Below, one piece after another: positions 43,200 to 53,235 of a stretch of 64,000 nucleotides of DNA (the first letter of the stretch is position 1; each line of letters starts with the position of its first letter). Below the pieces are notes generated by a model, which saw only the letters and a list, made by a program, of their open reading frames with translations, did no database searches and was not told the DNA's origin. The position numbers were made by a program, and so were the translations under genes. This DNA comes from Prorocentrum cordatum (taxonomy: Eukaryota; Sar; Dinophyceae; Prorocentrales; Prorocentraceae). The DNA lies in contig CAUYUJ010019356.1 in NCBI GenBank assembly GCA_963575745.1, positions 1 to 64,000 on the forward strand. Direction: 5' to 3'.

Positions 43200-43545
43200 G
43201 GACCCCCCCCTCCCCCCGCTACCTCCCTCCCCTCTTCCCTTCCTCCCTCCTCCCCCTCCCTACCTCCTTCCCTCCTGCAATCCTTCCTTGCCGCCCTTCC
43301 CCTCCCCCTCCTCCCCCTGCCTTCCCTGAGGAGGGCACGGGCCCCAAAACACGTCCGAGCTGTCATCCTTGCGGACGGCCACGGAGATTTGGAGGAGGGG
43401 GGAGGGGCAGGAGGAGGAGGAGGAGGAGGAGGAGGAGGCGGAGGAGGAGGAGGAGTAGGCGGAGGAGGAGGAGGAGGAGGAGGTGGAGCAGGAGGAGGAG
43501 GCGGAGGAGGAGGAGGAGGAGGAGGAGGAGGAGGTGGTTGTTTAA
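43200..43545. repeat. Pyrimidine tract followed by GGA tract
   Basis: 43,200-43,320 is rich in CCTCCC and CTTCC. 43,390-43,540 is GGA with GGC interruptions. The halves are roughly complementary and could pair as a long imperfect hairpin. Confidence 0.85.
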
Positions 43546-43554
43546 AGGCGGCGC

Positions 43555-44000
43555 ATAATGCCTGCCTTTCGCACAGGGCTGGCGTTCGAGGTCGTCGTGT
43601 AAAGGCGGAGCGGCGGATCATAATTTCTGCTTTCCACGCAAGGCTGGCCGCAGGCAGCCCCGCGGCCTCGAATTGTCCGCAGGCTTCGAATTGACCCCCA
43701 GCGGGGTCCTTCCCAGGCAGCCATGGATTGTCCGCCCTCCGTCGGTCAGGCTTCTTTGCTCCGTCCGTCTTAGAATTGTCTCTCCCCGCCTTGAACTGTG
43801 GATCGGGATTTCTACTTTCCACGCGGGGCTGGCGGCAGGCAATTCCGCGGCCTCTAACTGTCTGCTCCTTCGGCTTCGAATTGTCCGCCAGCGGGGTCCT
43901 TCCCAGACAGTCAGAGATTGTCCGTCCTCCGTCGGTCAGGCTGCTTTAGCCTGCCCGGCTCGGAATTGCTTCCCCCCCCTGCCCTGAATTGTCAGCCCGT
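43555..44000. repeat. Tandem repeat, about 190-bp unit, two copies plus a partial
   Basis: TTCCACGC-AGGCTGG, CCGCGGCCTC, AATTGTCCGC and AGCGGGGTCCTTCCCAG recur at 43,623-43,800 and 43,812-44,000 with the same order. A short partial copy starts near 43,558. AATTGTC occurs many times. Confidence 0.7.
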
Positions 44001-44197
44001 GCCCCCCCCCCGGCCTCCAGACGACCCGGGATTGTCCGCCCTCCGTCTACCCGCATGAGTGCCAGCGAAATTAATATTTAGTCGTCTGCTCCAGTTGTTT
44101 GTAATTAAGTTTTTTCCGCACATCCTGAGTGGGGTTCCTGTTTTCCCAGAACGCCCTCTCCCTCCAACCTTTCCACCTTCCCACCTCCCGTTCCCTT

Positions 44198-44330
44198 CTC
44201 CATACCATCCGTACAATACCATACCATACCTACCATATCATAGCTACCATACCATACCTTCCATACCATACCATACCATAGCTGCCATACAATACCATAC
44301 CTTCCACACCATACTATACCTTCCCACACC
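44198..44330. repeat. Degenerate CATAC/ACCAT repeat
   Basis: About 130 bases of ACCATACC with TATCATAGCT interruptions on the plus strand. It leads directly into the 77-bp satellite, whose units contain ATACCATACTATTTATC. Confidence 0.85.
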
Positions 44331-45232
44331 TCCAGGGAGGCCCCGCCTGAGCGAGCAGGGTATTCGAATACCATACTATTTATCAGGCTTTGTGCCCCTC
44401 CAACCCCTCCAGGGAGGCCCCGCCTGAGCGAGCAGGGCATTCGGATACCATACTATGTATCAGGCTTTGTGCTTCTCCCACCCCTCCAGGGAGGCCCCGC
44501 CTGAGCGAGCATGGTATTCGAATACCATACGATTTATCAGGTTTCGTTTCTATTTGTCAGCCAGCCCCTCACACCCCTCCAGCAGGGAGGCCCCGCCTGC
44601 AGGAGCAGTGTATTCGGATACCATAGTATTTAGCAGGCTTCGTGCCCCTCCCACCCCTCCAGGGAGGCCCCGCCTGAGCGAGCAGTGTATCCGGATACCA
44701 TAGTATTTATCAGGCTTTGTGCTTCTCCCACCCCTCCAGGGAGGCCCCGCCTGACCGGGCAGGGTATTCAAATGCTATACTATTTATCAGGTTTCGTGCC
44801 CCTCCCACCCCTCCAAGGAGGCCCCGCCTGAGCGAGCAGGGTATTCGAATACCATACTACTTATCAGGCTTCTTTCGTGCCCCTCCCACCCCTCCAGGGA
44901 GGCCCCCCTGAGCGAGCAGGGTATTCGAATACTATACTATTTATCAGGTTTCGTGCCCCTCCCACCCCCCCAGGGAGGCCCCGCCTGAGCGAGCAGGCTA
45001 TTCGAATACCATACTATTTATCAGGCTTCGTGCCCCTCACACTCCTCCAGAGAGGCCCCGCCTGAGCGAGCAGGGCATTCGGATACCATACTATTTAACA
45101 GGCTTCGTGCCCCTCCCACCCCCCAGGGAGGCCCCGCCTGAGCGAGCAGGGTTTTCGAATACCATACTATTTATCAGGTTTCGTGCCCCTCCCACCCCTC
45201 CAGGGAGGCCCCGCCTGAGCGAGCAGGGCGAT
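44331..45232. repeat. 77-bp satellite, 12 units
   Basis: Units share CCCCTCCAGGGAGGCCCCGC, CTGAGCGAGCAG, GGTATTCGAATACC and ATACTATTTATCAGG. Unit marks (CCCCGCCTGAGCG) lie near 44,341, 44,418, 44,495, 44,591, 44,668, 44,744, 44,821, 44,903, 44,979, 45,055, 45,132 and 45,208. GGTATTCGAATACC is a perfect 14-bp palindrome, mutated in some units. Confidence 0.95.
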
Positions 45233-45512
45233 ATCGAAGACACCGAAGAGGTGGAGGAACGGGAGGAGGAGGGGGAGGAGAACGAAGAGGACAAACAATA
45301 GGAAAAGATGAAAAACGAGGAAGATGAGGAGGAGGAGGAGGAAGAGGCGGAGGACGAGGAGGAGGAGGAGGAGGAGGAGAACGAGGAGGAGGATGGGGAG
45401 AAGGAGGAGGAGAACGAGGACAAGGAAGACGAGGAGCAAACGAGTGATGATGATGGGGGAGGCGCACAACGACGAAGAGGAGACAGAGGAGGAGGAGGGG
45501 GATGATAGAAGA
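45233..45512. repeat. GGA/GAAGAC purine tract
   Basis: About 280 bases of GGA, GAA and GAC triplets on the plus strand between the 77-bp and the 79-bp satellites. Glu/Asp-rich frames are artefacts. Confidence 0.9.
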
Positions 45513-45667
45513 AGATGGAGAAGGCGAGGGCGGGTGGCAGACAGGAATCGTTAGCATAATTTGTTCCCCACGTGTTTCGTGGGGTTCTGGTTTTCATCCC
45601 TGCCGCGTCGCACCCGCGACCCTCACTCACCTCACCTCCTCCCATTTCTCCTTCTCACAGCGAGGCA

Positions 45668-46992
45668 CAGCTGAGCACAGCAGGCGTGGCATGCTCTCGG
45701 CCCCATAAAGGGGGTGCGAAGGGGTGGTCTCCCTATGCGCGCCTCTCGTCCAGGGCACAGCAGGCGTGGCATGCTCTCGACCCCATAGGGGGTGTGCTGG
45801 GGGTGGTCTCCCTATGCGCGCCTCCCGTCTAGGGCCCACCAGGCGTGGCATTCTCTCGACCCCGTGAAGGGGGTGCGTAGGGGGTGGTCTCCCTATGCGT
45901 GCCTCTCTTGCAGGGCACTGCAGGCGTGGCAGTTTCTCGACCTTTCAGGGGGTGCGCAGGGGGTGGTCTCCCTATGCGCGCCTCTCGCATCGGACACAAC
46001 AGGCTTGACATTCTCTCGACCCCATAGGGGGTGCGCAGGGGGTGGTTTCCCTATGCTTGCCTCTCGTCCAGGGCACAGCAGGCGTGGCATCCTCTCGAAC
46101 CCATCAAGGGGGTGCGCATGGGGGGTCTCCCTACGCGCGCCTCTCGCTCAGGGCACAGCAGGCGTGGCATTCTCTCGATCCCATAGGGGGTGCGCGGGGA
46201 GTGGTTTCCCTATGCACGCCTTTCGTCCAGGGCACAACAGGCTTGGCACTCTCTCGACCCCACAGGGGGTGCGCAGGGGGTGGTCTCCGTATGCGGGCCT
46301 CCCGTCCAGGGCACAGCAGGCGTGGCATGCTCTCGACCCCATAATGGGGTGCGCAGGGGATGGTCTCCCTATGCGCGCCTCTCGTCCAGGGCACAGCAGG
46401 CGTGGCATGTTTTCGACCCCATAAAAAGGGGGTGCGCAGGGGGTGGTTTCCACATGCGCGCTTGTCGTCCAGGGCACAGCAGGCGTGGCATGCTCTCGGC
46501 CCCATAAGGGGGTGCGCAGGGGGTGGTTTCCACATGCGCGCCTGTCGTCCAGGGCACGACCCCATGAAAGGGGTGTGCGGGGGGTGGTCTCCCGATGCGC
46601 GCCTCTCGTCTAGGGCACAGCAGGCGTGGCATTCTCTCGACCCCATAGGGGGTGCGCAGGGGGTGGTCTTCCCATGCGCGCATTCCGTCCAAGACAAACC
46701 AAACGTGGCTTTTTTTTCGCCCCCCATAGGCATAAAGGGGGAGCGCTGAGGGTGGTCCTGCTATGCGCGCCTCTCGTCCAGGGCACAGCAGGCGTGGAAT
46801 GTTCCCGACCTCGTGGGGGATGCGCAGAGGGGGGGTCCGCTATGCGCGCCTCCCGTCTAGGGCACAGCAGGCGTGGCATGCTCTCGACCCCATAGGGGGT
46901 GCGCAGGGGGTGGTCCCGGTATGCGCGCCTCACGTCCAGGACGCAGCAGGCGTGGCAATTTCTCGACGCCATATGGGGTGCGCAGGGGGTGG
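45668..46992. repeat. 79-bp satellite, about 17 units
   Basis: Units share CACAGCAGGCGTGGCAT, TCTCGACCCCATAGGGGGTG, CGCAGGGGGTGGTCTCC and CTATGCGCGCCTCTCGTCC. Unit spacing is 76-82 bases. One unit near 46,556 has lost about 35 bases and one near 46,693 is strongly diverged. No spacers differ between units, so it is not a CRISPR array. Confidence 0.95.
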
Positions 46993-47119
46993 TCCCCTTA
47001 TGAGCGCCCGTCGACGGTAGCAGCAGGGTAGCGGTTGCGAGCGTTGTCCACATGTTGCCTCTCAGCTCTGCGAACACAAGTGATTAAACGAAGTATCTAG
47101 GGTTCCTCGGTAGCGTATT

Positions 47120-47524
47120 TTTGTGGTATATACACATGTGTGTGTGCATATGCACATATACATACATACGTACGTACGTACGTACGTACATACATACATA
47201 CATACACACACACTTACATACATACATACATACATACATACACACACACATACATGCATGCATGCATGCATGCATGCATACATACATACATACATACATA
47301 CATACATACATACATACACACACATACATACATACATACATACATACACACATGCATGCATGCATGCATGCATACATACATACATACATACATACATACA
47401 TACATACATACACACACATCCATACATACATACATACATACATACATACATACATACATACATACATACATACATACACACACATACATACATACATACA
47501 TACATACATACATTCATACATACA

Positions 47525-47557
<33 letters not shown>

Positions 47558-47580
47558 CTATATCTCTCTATATATTTACA
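47120..47580. repeat. CATA/CATG/CACA tetranucleotide microsatellite
   Basis: About 450 bases of ACAT repeats with ACGT, GCAT and CACA patches, ending TATATCTATATCTCTC. All reading frames stay open on both strands because of the motif; none is a gene. Confidence 0.95.
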
Positions 47581-47639
47581 CAATGGACAATCTGAATACC
47601 CCCCCTCGGCCTGGGCAGGCCCAGCCCGCAACAACTTTT

Positions 47640-49062
47640 AATACGCTCGCTGATGCCCCCCCGCTTCGCTCTCCAGAGGCGGCCCGGAGAGGCCAAGAGG
47701 GTGCCAAAACGAGCCCAAAAGGTTCCAAGAGGACCCCAAGACGGCGCAAGAAGCCCTCGAGTTGCCCAATACGGCCCAAAATGGGCCCACGATGCTCCAA
47801 GAAGGCTCCCAGAGCACTCCCAAGAGGGCCTCAAGAGGCCAAAATCATTAAATTTCGATTAGGGAGTTTGCATTTTTAGTATGTGCGCCTTTGCAGCTTT
47901 CACAGCTGTGAGGACGGTCCAAGAAGCTCCCAAGACTCCCCCAAGACGGCCCCGGAGGATCCCATGAGGCCCCCAAGGCGGACCAAGAGGGCGCCTAGGC
48001 GGCCCAAGAGGCGCCCAAAACGGCCCAAGTTGGCCCCAAGACGGCGCCAAAGACGGCCCAAGAAGGCCCAGAGTCGCCCAAGACGGTCCAAGATGGCCCC
48101 GAGATGGTCCTAGAAGGCTCCGAGACGTCCCAAGAGGCCTGCCAAAACACTCCCAAGAGGGCTCCAAGAGGCCAAACTCGTTAAATTCCTGTTGGGGAAC
48201 GTGCATTTCTAGCATGTGCAACGCTTCGACCTTCACGGGCTTGAAGACGGCCCAACAAGTTCCGAAGACTTACCCAAGAGTGCCTAAACAGTCCCAAGAG
48301 GCCCTCAAGACAGACCAAGAGGGGGCCAAGACGGCTGCACAAGACGGCCCAAGTTAGCCCCGAAACGAGCCCCAAGAAGGCCGTAGAAGGCCCCGAGACG
48401 CCCAAGACGGCCCAAGATGGTCCCGAGACGGTCGAAGACGGCTCCGAGACGTCCCAAGAGGCCTGCCAGAGGGCGGGGGTGGGGTGGTGCCACCGGTTGG
48501 CATGGCCGCCCAGGGCGTCCTGTGGGGTCCACGATCCCGCCCCAGACGGCCCATGAGGCCCCAAAGACAGCCCAAGAGGCCCTCAAGACAGCCTCAGCGA
48601 GGCCAAGAGGGCCCCAAGACGCCCAAGAGCGCTCCAAGGGGGCCCGAGATGGCTGGAGATGGCCGAAGAGAGCCCAAGACGGCTCAAGAGGCAACAATCT
48701 GCCAATTCCCGTCGTAAAACGTATGTTTTCAGCATGCTCGCTTGCTTCGTCTTCACAGTGCCCTTGACGTCCCCGAAGAGCCCCAAGACAGCCCAAGAGA
48801 GACCCAAGACGGCCCAAGACGGCCCAAAAGGGTCGTCCTGTGGGGCTCACGGAACCCCCCAAGACGGCCCAAGAGGCCCCAAGGCGGCCCAGGAGGCCCC
48901 CAGAGCGGCCTCAGGGAGGCCCAAGAGGGCCTCGTTCGAAATCACGTTCCCGGAAGCCTCTCCGGGAATATGGTTTCCGGGTTCCCAGGACGCCCAAGAG
49001 GGCCCCAGGACGGCCCCAAAACGGCTCTAAAAGGACATCCAAAAAGGCCCGGAGGACCACAG
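47640..49062 (-). repeat. CTTGGGG array in minus orientation
   Basis: CCCAAGAGGCC and CCAAGACGGCC units, the reverse complement of the arrays elsewhere. A cassette (TTAAATTTCGATTAGGG near 47,850 and TTAAATTCCTGTTGGGG near 48,182, each followed by GCATTT and GGACGG or GAAGACGG) repeats at about 330 bases. A third, diverged cassette lies near 48,705. The end segment 48,700-49,000 has an inverted partner at 51,555-51,905. Confidence 0.85.
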
Positions 49063-49074
49063 CTCAAGGATTGC

Positions 49075-49139
49075 GATCGACGATCGGCGACGACGACCAG
49101 CGACGGTGATTGACGGCGACGACGACCAGCGACGGTGAT

Positions 49140-49187
<48 letters not shown>

Positions 49188-49290
49188 CCGACGATCGACG
49201 ACGACGACGATCGACGACGATGATGACAGTCGACGCCGCTGATCGACGATCGACGGCGACGACGACGGCCGCGCCGACGGAAGCGACGCT
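49075..49290. repeat. GAC triplet microsatellite
   Basis: GACGAC runs with GATCGACGATCGGCGACG interruptions. It is followed by GTCCGCGTGCGCAGAGCC, which recurs near 51,239. Confidence 0.9.
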
Positions 49291-49375
49291 GTCCGCGTGC
49301 GCAGAGCCACCCTGGGCTCAGTCTTTCCCGCATCGTCCGAAATCCTGTCCCCGGCAGCCTCTCCGGGAACATGAT

Positions 49376-49517
49376 TTCCGGAGGAGGAGGAGGAGGAGGA
49401 AAGGGGGGGGAGGAGGAGGAGGAGGTGGAGTCAGAGGAGGAGGAGGAGGAGGAGGAGGAGGAGGAAGTGGAGGCAGAGAAGGAGGAGGAGGAAGAGGAGG
49501 AGGAGGAGGAGGAGGTG
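49376..49517. repeat. GGA microsatellite upstream of element F
   Basis: GGA triplets with GTG and GAA interruptions, ending two bases before the spliced-leader relic. Confidence 0.95.
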
Positions 49518-49518
49518 A

Positions 49519-49555
49519 TCCATGGCCATTTTGGCTCAAGCCATTTTGGCTCAAG
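49519..49555 (+). other. Tandem spliced-leader relic at the 5' end of element F
   Basis: 49,519-49,540 matches the 22-nt dinoflagellate spliced leader at 20 of 22 positions. 49,541-49,555 repeats its last 15 bases (CCATTTTGGCTCAAG) exactly. The second unit starts right after the position of the leader's internal AG, here mutated to GG in the genome copy. Confidence 0.95.
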
Positions 49556-49738
49556 TACGAAACCGTCGCCCTGCGGTTTCGTGCTTGTCTGCTGCCGAGG
49601 GGTTGGCCCGAGGCGTGCGCGCCTGCAGCAGGCTTTCTTTTCTTCTCGCGCGATCCCCACGGTGAGCCCTCGTGCGGCCGTGGGTTTCTTTGTTGCAATC
49701 ACGACCAAGGCAGTCTCTTGCGAGTTTCCCGTCTTCCG

Positions 49739-50985
49739 ATGGCTTCCGCAGTGGATGCTGGAGAGCGCCGACGTGCGCTCGAGGACATCGAGATCGTGCC
49801 TACGTTCCCTTCGCAAGAGTGCCAGAAGGTCAGGGACAGCACGCGTTCACGTGAACGCGCCCGTCGGGCACGTGCGGCGCATGCTGCCACGAACGAGGAT
49901 GAATGATTCCGCACGACCGAGGAGAATACCGTGGCCCAGTCTTCTCGTACTGCTGCTGGTGAGGATCCTGCTGATATCCGTGCCTATGTCGACTCCACCA
50001 AGTCAGAGCTAGTGGCAGCCGACGCCCGTATGCAGGAGACCGTCACTAGCTTAGCGTCCACGGTGCGCACCTCGTGCGGAGGTTTGGCCAAGCAGGTGGA
50101 GAAGTGGCTGGGACACATGGAGCACGTGGGCCAGCGTCACGCACTTCGACTGTAGGAGAATGACAAGAAGATCGATCATCTCGAGAAGCAGCTGCATTTC
50201 TTGCTCAATAAGTCAATGAGAAACCAGATGTCCGCCCTGCCAACCCCGCGTACTCGAACCCCCCCGGCTACACCATCGTGCTGGCGAGAGCCGCGCCCAT
50301 GGTGGCCGCCGCGGAAGTCAAGCATGCCATCGCCACCCTGGCTCGAAAAGGGTCAATCTCGAGGCTGAGGATTAGAAGATTTACTCTGCCCTTGCGGACA
50401 AGAAGTTCAGTATTCGTTTCGCTGGCGCACCGCAGATCGCAGCGAGACGTGTCCAGCAGGCGCTGGGTGCTCGCAAGACGGGGCCAATAACATGGGAGCG
50501 GATTGCGATCGTGGACCGTCAGAGTCATCGCCAGGAGCTGCATGTGGCGGAGGGCGAGCCATCGCAGCAAATCCAGAAGAAGCTCGCTCTCAAGAGGGCC
50601 CAACGTGCTCTGGAGGAACGCTTTCCTGAGCGGCGTTTCTTCATCAACAGCTGTCGGCGCAGCGGGCCCCGTTCTGCCAGATCACACCGCTCGAGGACGG
50701 CACCGCCAAGATCCTGTGGGACGTCGCTGCCTTCGCCAAGCTCGACCTGGACAGGGCGGAGGTGGAACCCATTGTCAAGCAGGCGGTCGCTGGCAGGGAA
50801 GCGAGTCTTTAGCGCGGCCTTACAGCTCTGGAAGTCCAGCGTCGGGGGCAGCCTTCCGCTCACGCTGGGCCCGTGGAGTGCGCGTTCCTTGTTTCACCAT
50901 GATCTCCCGCTTAGGTCGCGCAAACTCAATCATCTGGCCAGCCTGTTGGTGCCTGGGTCACTCGTAGGAGTGCAAGAGGCGATGG
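49739..50985 (+). pseudogene. Element F: N-terminal retroelement protein with coiled coil
   Basis: From the ATG at 49,739 one frame reads MASAVDAGERRRALEDIEIV to a TGA at 49,904-49,906. The same frame goes on with EDPADIRAYVDSTKSELVAA and KQVEKWLGHMEHVGQRHALR to a TAG at 50,153-50,155, then ENDKKIDHLEKQLHFLLNK, a coiled coil. After frameshifts come PPGYTIVLARAAPMVAAAEV (about 50,263), KFSIRFAGAPQIAARRVQQA (about 50,395-50,460) and KRAQRALEERFPERRFFIN (about 50,600-50,650), then DGTAKILWDVAAFAKLDLDR (about 50,697-50,757). The order fits the first-protein region of a dinoflagellate LINE, with an RRM-like pattern. Two stops and at least three frame changes show decay. Confidence 0.6.
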
Positions 50986-50998
50986 AGGTCGATACACG

Positions 50999-51092
50999 AG
51001 CTGCAGGAGGAGGAGGAGGAGGGGGAGGAGGAGGAGGAGGGGGAGGAGGAGGAGGAGGAGGAGGAGGAGGAGGGGGAGGGGGGGGGAGGAAC
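50999..51092. repeat. GGA/GGGGGA microsatellite
   Basis: Purine tract that marks the end of the element F trace. Confidence 0.9.
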
Positions 51093-51107
51093 GGGGGTGA
51101 GGGTTCG

Positions 51108-51400
51108 AGGGCGATCGACGATCGGTGACGGTGATCGGCGACGGTGATTGACGATGACGACGACGGTCGTCGACGGCGACGACCGACGACGACGAGCGAC
51201 GACGACAACGACGACGGCCACGGCGACGGCGGCGACGCTGTCCGCGTGCGCCGAGCCACTTTGGGCTCAGGTCGGCGTGGCCGTTGTCGTCGCCGTCGAT
51301 CGGCGATCGGCGGCGTCGGCTGTTGTCATTGTCGTCGATTGTCGTCGTCGGCGACCGTCGTCGTCAATCACCGTCGCCGATCGGCGATCGCCCTCGAGCC
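51108..51400. repeat. GAC tract then GTC tract, partly self-complementary
   Basis: GATCGACGATCGGTGACGG near 51,113 and TCACCGTCGCCGATCGGCGA near 51,369 are near reverse complements; GAC triplets to 51,235 and GTC triplets from 51,280 could pair. GTCCGCGTGCGCCGAGCC near 51,239 repeats the segment at 49,290. Confidence 0.8.
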
Positions 51401-51401
51401 T

Positions 51402-51460
51402 TCTCCTCCTCCTCCTCCTCCTCCTCCTCCTCCTCCTCCTCCCCCTCCTCCTTTGCCCTT
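51402..51460. repeat. CTC microsatellite
   Basis: Nearly pure CTC triplets. Confidence 0.95.
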
Positions 51461-51539
51461 TCCCTTTTCTCCGCGCGGAAGAACAACAATATCTCCCGCA
51501 AATCAACGAACTGTGTCCCTCCGGGCCTTTTTCGAGTGT

Positions 51540-51905
51540 CCTTTTAAGGCCTTCGGGCGCCTGGGGACCCCGGTAATCACGTTGCCGGAGAAGCTTCTTG
51601 GAACGCGATTTCGAAGGAGGCTCTATCGGGCCTCCCTGAGGCCGTCTTGGGGGCCTCGTGGGCTGGCTTCGGGACCTCCTGGGCCGTCTTGGGGATTCCG
51701 TGAGCCCCGCAGGACGACTTGTTTGGACCGTCATGGGCCTTTTTCGGTTTCTCTTGGGGTGCCTTGGGGCTCTTCGGGGGAATCTGGGGCGTTGCGAAGA
51801 CGAAGTAACCGAGTATGCTGAACACGTACGTTTCACGATGGTCGCAGGCCGATGTGTGCCTCTTGGGGCCCTCTTCGGCCATCTTCAAGCCATTGCGGGA
51901 GGCCT
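51540..51905 (+). repeat. CTTGGGG segment, inverted partner of 48,700-49,000
   Basis: GATTCCGTGAGCCCCGCAGG, CTTGGGGCTCTTCGGGG and GCGAAGACGAAGTAACCGAG with TATGCTGAACACGTACGTTT match the reverse complement of 48,700-48,960 in the same order. Confidence 0.8.
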
Positions 51906-51971
51906 TCCCCGAGTGTTCCTTTCGTCCGATGTGGCCCGTGCTTGCGCGGCGTTGCGACGCCGTGCGGTGAG

Positions 51972-52147
51972 CCATGTAGGAGCAGGAGGGGGAGGGGGAG
52001 GGAGAGGAGGAGGAGGAGGGGGAGGGGGGGGGAGGAGAAGGAGCAGGAGGAGGAGGAGGAGGAGGAGGAGGAGGAGGAAAAAGGAGGAGGAAGAGAAGGA
52101 GGAGGAGGAGGAGGAGGGGGAGGAGAAGGAGGTGGAGGAGGAAAAGG
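51972..52147. repeat. GGA microsatellite
   Basis: GGA with GGGGGA patches and AAG interruptions. Confidence 0.95.
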
Positions 52148-52164
52148 CTGCGTTGGCTGCGCAC

Positions 52165-52389
52165 AGCGACTCCTTATATGTATATATGTATATGTATATG
52201 TATATATATATATACATATATTAAAAAGAAGAAATATATTTTTTTGAGTTGTTTTTTTGTTTGGGGGGGGGTCCCCTCAGTATATATATATATATATGTA
52301 TATATATATTATTTATTTACGTATTTATTTAATGAATCCTTTATCAATTTATTTATTTGTTTATTTATAATTATTATTAAAGAAGAGCC
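52165..52389. repeat. TATA/TATG tract and TTTATT-rich stretch
   Basis: TATATGTATATATGTATATG runs, then GTTTGGGGGGGGG, a second TATATA run and TTTATTTATT steps, the most AT-rich part of the window. It ends at the assembly gap. Confidence 0.9.
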
Positions 52390-52489
52390 NNNNNNNNNNN
52401 NNNNNNNNNNNNNNNNNNNNNNNNNNNNNNNNNNNNNNNNNNNNNNNNNNNNNNNNNNNNNNNNNNNNNNNNNNNNNNNNNNNNNNNNN
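52390..52489. other. Assembly gap of 100 N
   Basis: Exactly 100 unknown bases, a conventional scaffold gap. The true distance is unknown. Confidence 1.
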
Positions 52490-52509
52490 GCTCACGCTGC
52501 CTCCAGAGG

Positions 52510-52660
52510 CCTCCACGTTGTCGTCGTCGTCGCCGTCATCGCCGCCGTCACCGTCGCCGTCGCCGTCGCCTTCGCCGTCGCCGTCGCCGTCGTCGTCGTC
52601 GTGAGGCGCGCGCGGTCGTGACCCAACCCACTCCCCGTCCTCGTCGTCGTCGTCCTCCAT
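52510..52660. repeat. GTC/GCC triplet microsatellite
   Basis: GTCGTC, GCCGTC runs with short interruptions. Confidence 0.9.
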
Positions 52661-52784
52661 CTCATTCCTTCTCTTTATAAATAACTTCTCCCTGTCGCAC
52701 CCCGAGGCCAGTTTTTAGGGCGGGCCAGGCGTTTCGCCTGAGACTTCTTTACCACGTATGACCCTGAAGGTTAAAACTGGCAAC

Positions 52785-53235
52785 ATCTTCACAGATCGAG
52801 GGCCGATGGTTTTCAAAATGTGGCTCTTGCTTTAGCGCCGCACAGTTTCGTTTTCAAAATCTGCAAGGGTTTCACGGGTTGAGGGCGGATGGTTTTCAAA
52901 CTGTGGTTCTCGCCTTACGGCCGCGCACATTCGTTTTTAACACGTGTAAGTGCTTCACGGAGTGAGGGTGGGTGGTTTTCCAATACGTGGTTCTTGCGCC
53001 GCGCTCATTCGTTTTCAAGCATTGCAAGAGTTTCACGGAGTGATGGCGGGTGGTGCAAGCGTTTCATTGATTGAGGGCGGGTGATTTTCAAAATGTGGCT
53101 CTCGCCGTAGTGCCGCGCGCACTTGTTTTAAACATTCGCAAGAGTGTCACGGATTGATGGCGGGTGGTTTTCAACTTGTGGGTCTCGGTTCAGCGCCACG
53201 CGCATTCTTGCTAAAATTTTGCAAGAGTGTCGTGG
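52785..53235. repeat. About 84-bp satellite, six diverged units
   Basis: Units share TTTCACGGATTGAGGGCGGG, TGGTTTTCAAA, GTGGCTCTCGC, GCCGCGCGCATTCGTTTT and TGCAAGAG. Unit starts (CACGG/CACAG) lie near 52,790, 52,871, 52,956, 53,035, 53,062 and 53,146. The unit at 53,035 is cut to about 27 bases. Confidence 0.85.

Larger units (their letters stand above)
49519..50985 (+). mobile_element. Retroelement F, spliced-leader-headed 5' part
   Basis: The relic, a 183-base leader and a decayed first-protein region are present. EN and RT are not. The trace ends near 50,985 where a GGA tract begins. So the 5' end is kept and the 3' part lost, the reverse of ordinary LINE truncation. It lies inside an inverted pair of CTTGGGG segments (48,700-49,000 and 51,555-51,905). 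Confidence 0.65.

Noticed and set aside
45668-46992. Regular repeats resembling a CRISPR array
   Set aside because: Units are contiguous near-copies with no variable spacers, and this is eukaryotic DNA.
47120-47641. Long open frames of Tyr/Ile/His/Thr or Met/Tyr/Val/Cys repeats
   Set aside because: They are translations of a CATA tetranucleotide microsatellite and exist in several frames on both strands.
51254-51271. GAGCCACTTTGGGCTCAG as a diverged spliced leader
   Set aside because: It needs an insertion and a deletion, forms its own small hairpin, and its counterpart at 49,304 is further from the leader.
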